From Streptomyces sp. NBC_00775 (GTDB taxonomy: Bacteria; Actinomycetota; Actinomycetes; Streptomycetales; Streptomycetaceae): 64,000 nucleotides of DNA. Both the position numbers and the translations under genes were made by a program. Below are positions 57,263 through 64,000 of this stretch, in pieces; the first letter of the stretch is position 1; each line of letters begins with the position of its first letter. The notes below the pieces were generated by a model. That model was not told the origin of the DNA. It saw only the letters and a program-made list of their open reading frames with translations, and made no database searches. The stretch lies in NCBI RefSeq assembly GCF_036347135.1, contig NZ_CP108938.1, positions 5,766,001 to 5,830,000 of the forward strand, given 5' to 3'.

Positions 57263-59485
57263 GTGGGCGTACCTCCTGTCCCGCGTGCCTTGTCCCGGGA
57301 CTTCACCGGCGACGACGCGTATGACGAGTTCATCCATGCGGCGCTGCTGTACGGGGCGGCGAGCGGGGGTCATCACAACTCCAACTACGTTGCTCCGTTG
57401 ACGCAGCGCATGGCCCGGCTTCTCGGCCAGGAGGCGGGCACGCACGTGACCGTCCGGGTCCGGCGGACCGAGGCACTGCCGGTGGTGATCAGGACCTGGC
57501 CGGACGAGGCGGAGCTCCTCGACGGGGTCGCGTGCGTACTGCCCCATGTCCCGCGCTGCCTGGCCAGGCGCGAGGGTTCGGCCATCCACAGCTATGTGGA
57601 GGGCGTACCGCTCGAAAGCATCTGCCCGAACGGCAAGCCGGTCGACGGTCTGCTGGTCAAGGCGCTGGCCGATCTGCTCGCGCAGATGTCGCGGGTGGGC
57701 AGGGAACACCTGCCGCCACTGCCCGGCTGCTGGCCGCACGGCTCCCATGACAGCCGGGGGTTTCTGCGAACACTCGCCCATCTCGCGGACCAGCAGATCC
57801 GGGACCCCAACTGGGCGGAGTTCGGTGGGCTGTTCGCGGCTCTGGGCGTATCAGGCGACGCGATGACGGAGTTCGGCCGGCGGGTTCCCGCCATGGCGCG
57901 CCGCCCGTACAGCCTGCTCCACGCGGACCTGCACCGTGACAACGTGATCGTGGCCTACGGCGTCGACCCTCCACTGATCTGCGTCGACTGGGAGCTCGCG
58001 ACCTACGGCGACCCCCTGCACGATCTCGCCACCCATCTGGTCCGTATGCGGTACCCGGAGTTCCAGTGGGAAGAGGTGATCGACGCGTGGGCCGGCAGCG
58101 TTGAGGCCGTGCGGCCCGCGGCCGTGCGAGGCCTGGCGCGGGACCTGCGCCATTACATAGCCTTCGAGCGCGCCCAGTCGGTGTTCCCCGACGTGATGCG
58201 CGCGGTCAGGTCCCTGGACGGCTCGCCCGAGCAGAAGACCCTGGACGCCGCGACGGCGGCGGTGCACAGGGCGCTGGAGGCGGCCGCCGAACCGCTGATG
58301 CTCCCTCATGTGCCCGACGAGAACGAGATCGAGCGGCTTCTGCTGCGCCGGCAGGCCGGCAGTCGGGCCACGGCAAGAGATACCCGTCCCGTCCCGGTCA
58401 TGCACTGGAGACCGGACGACCGGATGCCCGAGCATCCCGATTTCCCCCGGTCGGCAGTGCTCGGCGCGTTGCTCGCCGAGGCGGTGGTCCCGGCGGAGCG
58501 CGTGCTCAAGGGCACCGCGCACGTCAACTCGGTCGTGTACGTCCGGGGTGTCCAGGACCCGGTCGTCGTGCGCCGCAACCTGGCGTCGGTCCGCCGCACC
58601 GAGTCCCGCTTCCTCAGCGAACACGCGGTGCTCGGGGCCATCGAACGTTCCGGTCTGCCGGTGCGAGTGCCGCGCGTGCTGGCACTGGGCGAGAGCCTCT
58701 ACGAGAGCCCCCGGGCGAGTGACCCGTTCGCCATCCACACCTACGTCGGGCCGCTCGACGGCGACCATCCTCCCAACCACCCGGTGCACGGCCTCCTCCC
58801 GCACGAGGCGGACGGACTCGTGGACCAGCTCTGTGCGCTGACCGAGCTCGACTACCTGGGACTGGATCCGCTGGGGGCGGACCTCGGGTTCTGCTTCTGC
58901 GACTGGCTGAAGGAACAACTGGTCGACCTGGTCCGGAAGCTGCCCAAGGGGTCGCGGCAAATGGCACGGCAACTGGGGCTGCCCGACCCCGGCGTACTGC
59001 ACCAGATACTTTCCCGGTACCAGGTGACATTGCGGCAGCCGGCCCTGCTGCACGGCGACCTCAACCCCTGGAACCTCGTGCGCCGCGACGACGGGTTCGC
59101 GCTCACCCTCATCGACTGGGAGCGGGCGATGGTCGGCGACCCGCTGTACGACCTGGTCCGGCACATGCATCTCACGCCCACCTTGCCCGAGATCCGCGAC
59201 CGTATGTTCCGCCGCTGGGCGACCAGGCTCCCCGTTGTGTACACCTGGGCCTGGGAAGAGGACTGGCGCGTGTACCGCTGGCTGGAGATCATCCGCTCCG
59301 CCTACGTGGACCTGGACCGGCTGCTCGCTCGCGCCGACCTCGAAGCCCCCAACGTGAACCGGGCCGTGGACTCGTACGGGACGACCCTGGAGGCCGCCAT
59401 AGCGGCGCTGGGGCTGCCGCCGCGGCCGACGGCGAACCCCTATCTGGCGCGGGCGCTGCTGCACGGTGTCCACAGCGGCGGCTGA
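57263..59485 (+). CDS. Tandem double-domain aminoglycoside-phosphotransferase-like kinase
   Basis: A 740 aa protein made of two complete APH-fold kinases. Domain 1 (about residues 1-370) has LLHADLHRDNVIVAYG and CVDWELATYGDPLHDLATHL, closely like the 56087 kinase. Domain 2 (about 390-735) has LLHGDLNPWNLVRRDD and LIDWERAMVGDPLYDLVRHM and is more divergent. Both catalytic Asp and metal Asp residues are present in each, so both could be active. GTG 57263 follows AAGGAG at 57251. Two kinases in one chain could phosphorylate one substrate twice or two related compounds. Confidence 0.87.
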   Translation: MGVPPVPRALSRDFTGDDAYDEFIHAALLYGAASGGHHNSNYVAPLTQRMARLLGQEAGTHVTVRVRRTEALPVVIRTWPDEAELLDGVACVLPHVPRCLARREGSAIHSYVEGVPLESICPNGKPVDGLLVKALADLLAQMSRVGREHLPPLPGCWPHGSHDSRGFLRTLAHLADQQIRDPNWAEFGGLFAALGVSGDAMTEFGRRVPAMARRPYSLLHADLHRDNVIVAYGVDPPLICVDWELATYGDPLHDLATHLVRMRYPEFQWEEVIDAWAGSVEAVRPAAVRGLARDLRHYIAFERAQSVFPDVMRAVRSLDGSPEQKTLDAATAAVHRALEAAAEPLMLPHVPDENEIERLLLRRQAGSRATARDTRPVPVMHWRPDDRMPEHPDFPRSAVLGALLAEAVVPAERVLKGTAHVNSVVYVRGVQDPVVVRRNLASVRRTESRFLSEHAVLGAIERSGLPVRVPRVLALGESLYESPRASDPFAIHTYVGPLDGDHPPNHPVHGLLPHEADGLVDQLCALTELDYLGLDPLGADLGFCFCDWLKEQLVDLVRKLPKGSRQMARQLGLPDPGVLHQILSRYQVTLRQPALLHGDLNPWNLVRRDDGFALTLIDWERAMVGDPLYDLVRHMHLTPTLPEIRDRMFRRWATRLPVVYTWAWEEDWRVYRWLEIIRSAYVDLDRLLARADLEAPNVNRAVDSYGTTLEAAIAALGLPPRPTANPYLARALLHGVHSGG

Positions 59486-59520
59486 GTGCGCACCGGCGCG
59501 GCGTGGGGCGGGGGCCGCGC

Positions 59521-60492
59521 TCACACTTCCAGGACGACCTTCCCCACCAACCCCCGCCCCTCGATGGCCGCATGCGCATCCCCCGCCCGCTCCACCGCGA
59601 ACACCTCACCGATCACGGGCCGCAGCCGCCCCGCCGCGGCCTCCGCGAGGGCGGCGGAGGTGAGGCGGTGCAGGTCGGCGGGGCTGAACTGGACGTCCGT
59701 GATGCCGAAGAGCTTGATGCCACGGTGGGTGGCCTCAGTGGTGTCGATGGGGGAGAAGCCGCCCGACGGTGCCCCGTGGGCCGAGAAGCGACCGCCGTCC
59801 GCCGTCAAGGAGAAGGCGGTGGCGCCGAGTTGGCCGCCGACCCCGTCCAGGACCACGTCCGCGGCCTCCGGTGAGCCGCCAAGTGCCGTACGGGCGGCCG
59901 TCGTCCAGTCGGAGGTCGTGGCGTCGACCACCGCGTCCGCGCCCAACTCCCGTACCAGAGCGGTCTTCGCCTCTCCACGGGCCACCCCGACGACCCGTGC
60001 GCCACGCGCGTGCGCCAGTTGGATCAGCAGGGTGCCCATGCCTCCGGAGGCGCCAAGGACGAGGACGCGGTCGGCGGGCCCGACGGCGGTCAGTTCGAGG
60101 AGGCCGGAGGCGGTGACGCCGTCGTGGACCAGGGCCGCGGCCTGGAGGAGGTCCAGGGAGTTGGGTACGACGGTCAGAGCCGAGACCGGGGCGACGGCCC
60201 GCTCCGCGTAGCTGCCCGACACGAAGGAGGTGACCCGGCGGCCCAGCCACTCGGCGGGCACGTCCGGGCCAAGGGCGCCGACCACGCCCGATACGCCGCC
60301 CCCGGGAACGTACGGAGGCGTCACCGGGAAGAAGTCGCGGCCCCAGCCCGACCTCACTTGCGTCTCCACGAAGATCGTGTCCGCGTACGCCACGTCGATC
60401 AGGACCTCGCCGGGCGCAGGGACCGGGTCCGGGACCTCCACCGGGACGAGGACCTCGGGGCCGCCGAACGCCTTCACCTGTACTGCTCGCAT
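59521..60492 (-). CDS. Zinc-type alcohol dehydrogenase-like quinone oxidoreductase
   Basis: A 323 aa MDR-family enzyme. N-terminal MRAVQVKAFGGPEVLVPVEV, then GGGVSGVVGALGPDVPAEWL; the NADPH-binding Rossmann loop is LVLGASGGMGTLLIQLAHA, and VVGVARGEAKTALVRELGAD follows. The cysteine and histidine ligands of catalytic zinc are absent, so it is of the zeta-crystallin/quinone reductase type. AGGAG lies just before ATG 60492. It is divergent from a TetR regulator that shares the operator at 60543. Confidence 0.88.
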   Translation of the reverse strand: MRAVQVKAFGGPEVLVPVEVPDPVPAPGEVLIDVAYADTIFVETQVRSGWGRDFFPVTPPYVPGGGVSGVVGALGPDVPAEWLGRRVTSFVSGSYAERAVAPVSALTVVPNSLDLLQAAALVHDGVTASGLLELTAVGPADRVLVLGASGGMGTLLIQLAHARGARVVGVARGEAKTALVRELGADAVVDATTSDWTTAARTALGGSPEAADVVLDGVGGQLGATAFSLTADGGRFSAHGAPSGGFSPIDTTEATHRGIKLFGITDVQFSPADLHRLTSAALAEAAAGRLRPVIGEVFAVERAGDAHAAIEGRGLVGKVVLEV

Positions 60493-60542
60493 GGGTCACT
60501 CCTGGGAAGCGGGTCGAGTCCTGCGCAGTCCCCGCAGTCTTC

Positions 60543-60564
60543 GACCTCAAGCCCGGTTGAGGTC
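60543..60564. promoter_or_regulatory. TetR operator between divergent genes
   Basis: GACCTCAA-GCCCGG-TTGAGGTC: perfect 8-bp arms around a 6-nt centre. It lies 51 nt from the oxidoreductase start and 35 nt from the TetR start, and in front of TAGGCT (60587), the probable TetR -10. Confidence 0.82.
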
Positions 60565-60598
60565 AAGGGCCGCCCGGAGGGATGCGTAGGCTCGGGGC

Positions 60599-61213
60599 AT
60601 GGGTGAGATGGGGCTCCGCGAGCGCAAGAAGCAGCGCATGTACCAGGCGGTTTCCGAGACGGCGATCGGGCTGTTCCTGGAGAAGGGCTTCGACGCCGTG
60701 TCCGTCGCCGAGATCGCCGCCGCCGCCGAGATCTCCAAGCCGACCCTCTTCCGGTACTTCCCGGCCAAGGAGGATCTGGTCCTGCACCGGTTCGCCGACC
60801 ACGAGGACGAAGCCGCGCGGGTGGTCGCCGGCCGGGCGGAGGGGGAGTCCGTGATCGGCGCCCTCCGTGCGCACTTCCTGGACGGGCTGCGGCGGCGTGA
60901 TCCCGTCACCGGGCTCAATGACCATCCGGCCGTCCACGCCTTCCACCGTCTGCTCTACGGGACGCCGTCGCTGGTGGCGCGGCTGTACGGGTACCTGGAG
61001 CGGTCCGAGGCCGCCCTGGCCGAGGCCCTGGGCGGCGGCCTCGACGCGCGGCTCGCCGCCGGGCAGATCGTCGCCGTACGCCGCATCCTCGCCGAGGAGA
61101 ACTGGCGGAGGATCGCGGCGGGGGAGGGGGTCGACGAGGTCTACGGGGACGCGGTCGCCGCCGCCGAACGTGCGTTCGAGCAGCTGGGGCGGGGGCTTCC
61201 CGGGCTCGCCTGA
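60599..61213 (+). CDS. TetR-family repressor
   Basis: A 204 aa regulator. The N-terminal helix-turn-helix reads AIGLFLEKGFDAVSVAEIAA and ISKPTLFRYFPAKEDLVL. The C-terminal ligand domain is helical (FHRLLYGTPSLVARLYGYLE). ATG 60599 lies 6 nt after TAGGCT, so a leaderless mRNA is expected. It probably represses itself and the divergent oxidoreductase through the 22-bp palindrome. A hydrophobic or quinone-like ligand is a guess from the partner enzyme. Confidence 0.9.
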   Translation: MGEMGLRERKKQRMYQAVSETAIGLFLEKGFDAVSVAEIAAAAEISKPTLFRYFPAKEDLVLHRFADHEDEAARVVAGRAEGESVIGALRAHFLDGLRRRDPVTGLNDHPAVHAFHRLLYGTPSLVARLYGYLERSEAALAEALGGGLDARLAAGQIVAVRRILAEENWRRIAAGEGVDEVYGDAVAAAERAFEQLGRGLPGLA

Positions 61214-61284
61214 TCCCTGATTCCATCGATCGTGACTGGGTAAAAAATTTAACTCGGTTACGTTATTCCGTTATCTTGGACGGT

Positions 61285-63321
61285 ATGACGTCCCCCGACC
61301 CTGCCCTCGCCCAGTCCCTCACCCGCGAACGCGACTACCACGACACCTGCCGCGCCGCCCTCGCCGCCATGGTCGACGGCGCCGAGGAACAGGTCGTCAC
61401 CGGCGAAGACGTCTCCGCCTCCGGTGCCGACGCCGAAGTGCTCGGGTACCGGCTGCGCAGCAAGGCGAAGGAACTGCGTGAACTGCCCCAAGGGCCGTTG
61501 TTCTTCGGCCGGCTGGACTTCGGGCGCGATGCCGGGGCGGCCGGTGACCACGCCGGGCTGAGCTATCACATCGGGCGGCTGCGGATCACCGAGCACCCCG
61601 CCGCGCCGCCCCTGGTCGTCGACTGGCGCGCGCCCGTCTCCCGCGCCTTCTACCAGGCGAGCGCCCGCGAACCGCAGGGCGTCGCCGTCCGCCGCCGTTT
61701 CGGCTGGGCGCCCGGCAGCCAGGGCGACTCCGCCGACCTCACGGGCCTGGAGGACGAGCACATCGGCACGGGCCAGGAGTCGGACGGCCGCATCCTCGCG
61801 GGCGAGATCGAGCGCCCCCGGGTCGGCCCCATGCGCGACATCGCCGCCACCATCCAGCCCGAGCAGGACGATCTCGTACGAGGTGATCTCGCGGCCTCGG
61901 TCTGTGTGCAGGGCGCCCCCGGCACCGGCAAGACGGCCGTCGGCCTGCACCGGGCCGCGTACCTCCTCTACACCCACCCGCAGCGCATCCGCCGCCGCGG
62001 ACTGCTCATCCTCGGCCCCAACCGCACGTTCCTCTCGTACATCTCGGAGGTCCTGCCCGCCCTCGGCGAGACAGGCGTACGGCAGTCGACGATCGGGGAC
62101 GAGATCGCCCGGCACCCGGTGACGGCGCAGGACGACGAGCGTGCGGCCGTCGTCAAGCACGATCCCCGGATGGCGGAGGTGCTGCGCCGGGCTCTGTACG
62201 GGAACATCGGCAGGCCCGCCGACTCCCTCGCCGTACCGGACGGCTCGTACTGCTGGCGGGTCCCCGTCGGCGTACTCCGTCGCATCGTGGACGACGTACG
62301 CGCCGAGGAACCCCCGTACGCCGTCGGGCGCGAGCGGGTGCGGACGCGGGCCGTGCGGTACGTACAGGAGCAGGCCGAACGGCGTGCCTGGCCGTGCACG
62401 AACGCCTGGCTGCAGAAGATCTCGCGGGCCCGGCCGGTCGGCGCGTACGTCGAAGCGGTGTGGCCCAAGGTGCGTGCGGAGGAGCTCGTCGCCGGGTTGC
62501 TCACCGACCCCGACGCGCTCGCCGCGGCGGCGGACGGGGTCCTGGACGCGGACGAGCAGAAGGCGGTCCTGTGGGCGAAGCCGCCGCGTTCGTGGAAGTC
62601 GGCGCGGTGGTCCGCTGCCGATCTCGTCCTCCTCGACGAGGTCGCCGGGCTCATCGAACACCCCGAGGGATACGGGCACTTGGTCATCGACGAGGCCCAG
62701 GACCTGTCGCCGATGGAGTGCCGGGCGATCGCACGGCGGGCGTCGTTCGGATCGCTGACGGTGCTCGGCGACCTCGCGCAGGGCACGACGCCGTGGGCGG
62801 CGCGGGAATGGGGCGACCTCCTCGGCCACCTGGGGAAGCCGGACGCCGCGGTCGTACCGCTGACGACCGGCTTCCGGGTGCCCGGTGCCGTCGTGGAACT
62901 CGCCAACCGGCTGCTGGCCCGGCTGGATGTGGCGGTGCCGCCCGCTCAGTCCCTGCGCCGGGACGGCGAGTTGAGGATCCGGGCGGTGTCCGACGTCCTG
63001 CCCGCGACCGTCTCCGCCGTGCGCGACGCGCTCACGCACGAGGGCTCCGTCGGGGTGATCGCCGCCGACGCGGATGTCGTACGCGTACGGGAGGCACTCG
63101 GCGCCGAGGGGATCGCGGCGGCGGGCCCCGACGAACTGGGCGCGCGCGTCGCGGTGCTGCCCGCCGCTCTCGCCAAGGGACTTGAGTACGACCATGTCGT
63201 GGCCGTCGAACCGGCGGCCGTTGCGGAGGCGGAGGCACGGGGGCTGCACCGGCTGTACGTGGTGCTGACGCGGGCGGTGTCCCGGCTGGACGTGGTGCAC
63301 TCACGCCCGCTCCCCTGGTGA
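61285..63321 (+). CDS. HelD-like UvrD-superfamily ATPase
   Basis: A 678 aa protein. Walker A QGAPGTGKTAVGLHR near residue 213, Walker B VIDEAQDLSPMECRAIARR, GSLTVLGDLAQGT and C-terminal helicase motifs GLEYDHVVAVEP and LYVVLTRAVSRLDVVH. The N-terminal helical segment and LVVDWRAPVSRAFYQASARE are typical of HelD-type proteins, which release stalled or drug-bound RNA polymerase. It is not the longer HelR type. TTATCT is 8 nt before ATG 61285 in an AT-rich promoter; TTG 61276 is an alternative. Confidence 0.83.
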   Translation: MTSPDPALAQSLTRERDYHDTCRAALAAMVDGAEEQVVTGEDVSASGADAEVLGYRLRSKAKELRELPQGPLFFGRLDFGRDAGAAGDHAGLSYHIGRLRITEHPAAPPLVVDWRAPVSRAFYQASAREPQGVAVRRRFGWAPGSQGDSADLTGLEDEHIGTGQESDGRILAGEIERPRVGPMRDIAATIQPEQDDLVRGDLAASVCVQGAPGTGKTAVGLHRAAYLLYTHPQRIRRRGLLILGPNRTFLSYISEVLPALGETGVRQSTIGDEIARHPVTAQDDERAAVVKHDPRMAEVLRRALYGNIGRPADSLAVPDGSYCWRVPVGVLRRIVDDVRAEEPPYAVGRERVRTRAVRYVQEQAERRAWPCTNAWLQKISRARPVGAYVEAVWPKVRAEELVAGLLTDPDALAAAADGVLDADEQKAVLWAKPPRSWKSARWSAADLVLLDEVAGLIEHPEGYGHLVIDEAQDLSPMECRAIARRASFGSLTVLGDLAQGTTPWAAREWGDLLGHLGKPDAAVVPLTTGFRVPGAVVELANRLLARLDVAVPPAQSLRRDGELRIRAVSDVLPATVSAVRDALTHEGSVGVIAADADVVRVREALGAEGIAAAGPDELGARVAVLPAALAKGLEYDHVVAVEPAAVAEAEARGLHRLYVVLTRAVSRLDVVHSRPLPW

Positions 63322-63385
63322 GTGACCAGAGGCCGGTAACCAACGGCAAGTAACCAGTGGCCAGTTACCCGTCACCTGTCACCTG

Positions 63386-64000
63386 TCACCAGGGGATCGG
63401 CGCGCCGTCGCGGAAGAAGCCGCCGGTGGGGCCGTCGTCCGGGAGGGTGGCCGCCCAGACGACGCTCGCGGCACCCTCCTCGACCGGCCGGCCGCCGGGT
63501 CCGCCCATGTCCGTGGCGACCCAGCCCGGGCAGACGGCGTTCACCAGGACCCCGTCGGCGCGCAGCTCGGCGGCGAGCATGCGGGTGAGGGCGTTGAGGG
63601 CCGTCTTGGTCGCGGAGTACGCCGGGGTGCCGCCGCCCATGCTCGCCAGGGACGCGGCCTCGCTGGAGACGTTGACGATGCGCGGGTGTGCGCCGGCACG
63701 GAGAAGGGGGAGCAGCGCCTGGGTCAGCCGCCAGGGGCCGTACAGATTCGTCTCCGCCGCCTCGCGTACGACGTCCAGGTCGGCGGTGGTGGCGTGTTGC
63801 CAGGTGTCGTACGTGATCGCCGCGTTGTTGATCAGGACGTCGAGGGCGGTGAGGTCCCGGGCTGCCGCGTCGATGTCCGCCGGGGAGGTGACGTCGAGGC
63901 GGAGGGGGCGGGCGTTCGGCCCGACGTCCTCGGCCGCCGCCCTGGCCGCCTCGGCGGAACGCGCCGTGACGTACACGGTGTGCCCCGCGGCGGCCAGCTG
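63386..64000 (-). CDS. Short-chain dehydrogenase, N-terminus beyond the window
   Basis: The visible 204 codons read QLAAAGHTVYVTARSAEAAR onward, so the nucleotide-binding TGxxxGxG lies off the right edge. DVLINNAAITYD, IVNVSSEAASLA (Ser) and TPAYSATKTALNALTRML (Tyr-x3-Lys) are the SDR catalytic motifs. C-terminal NAVCPGWVATDMGGPGGRPV and PTGGFFRDG are typical of classical SDRs. Substrate unknown. Convergent with the HelD-like gene. Confidence 0.88.
   Translation of the reverse strand, partial: QLAAAGHTVYVTARSAEAARAAAEDVGPNARPLRLDVTSPADIDAAARDLTALDVLINNAAITYDTWQHATTADLDVVREAAETNLYGPWRLTQALLPLLRAGAHPRIVNVSSEAASLASMGGGTPAYSATKTALNALTRMLAAELRADGVLVNAVCPGWVATDMGGPGGRPVEEGAASVVWAATLPDDGPTGGFFRDGAPIPW

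Noticed and set aside
57851..59524. 557-aa minus-strand ORF opposite the double kinase
   Set aside because: Shadow; both kinase catalytic loops lie on the plus strand.
61214..61284. Rifamycin-associated element and HelR identity
   Set aside because: No such inverted repeat seen, and the N-terminus does not resemble HelR.

Overview
The window is high-GC (about 70 percent) actinobacterial chromosome, almost certainly Streptomyces. Support comes from codon usage, a mycothiol synthase (MshD), GlnR, the nickel regulator Nur, the WhiG anti-sigma RsiG, XRE/DUF397 pairs, and many start codons 6-8 bases after a -10 box (leaderless transcripts). The gene order mshD, 5'-nucleotidase, CssRS-HtrA, LacI, glnR, MoaD, thiosulfate sulfurtransferase, nur, ygfZ, dtd, rsiG is the conserved core backbone that I know from S. 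coelicolor. Accessory insertions interrupt it.

Layout. 1-6951: two ABC-2 transporter sets. One is a minus-strand YtrA-type GntR/ATPase/permease operon with a palindromic operator over its start codon. The other is a plus-strand operon of ECF sigma factor, zinc anti-sigma-like membrane protein, ATPase and permeases. 6985-10599: Pro/Gln-rich membrane protein, mshD and a secreted 5'-nucleotidase. 10600-19760 (accessory): three near-identical very basic 40-45 aa peptides, a strong hairpin and an ABC exporter; then a secreted Cys-containing protein, a large lipoprotein, a MacB-type ABC pair, a second lipoprotein and an orphan response regulator. 19871-22800: PH-domain-like membrane protein and a pectate lyase/pectin methylesterase fusion. 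22986-26762 (accessory): a toxin-antitoxin-like pair, a 19-bp inverted repeat, XRE with two DUF397 genes, and a DUF6247 gene followed by a frameshifted partner.

26737-49000 is mostly core. It holds CssRS, an HtrA-like protease with a small ORF between, a trypsin/FG-GAP protease, a LacI regulator, GlnR, a hydrolase and MoaD. Next come a Cys-rich leader peptide with the sulfurtransferase operon, a DsrE protein, three overlapping paralogous membrane-anchored proteins, a nitrobindin-like protein, nur, ygfZ, dtd, rsiG, an asparaginase-like gene and a 306-bp element with perfect 30-bp inverted termini.

50285-59485 (accessory) is the most unusual region. Three GntR-headed regulators with an unrecognised C-terminal domain are each paired divergently with a 61-62 aa two-helix membrane protein. 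With them sit two HAD hydrolases and two aminoglycoside-phosphotransferase-like kinases, one a tandem fusion. Modules 1 and 2 share a precisely spaced operator/promoter. I infer a sensing circuit built round phosphorylation and dephosphorylation of an unknown small molecule. 59521-64000 holds a divergent oxidoreductase/TetR pair with a clear operator, a HelD-like ATPase and a partial SDR gene.

No rRNA, tRNA, CRISPR array or transposase gene was recognised. All functions rest on motif reading, without database searches.
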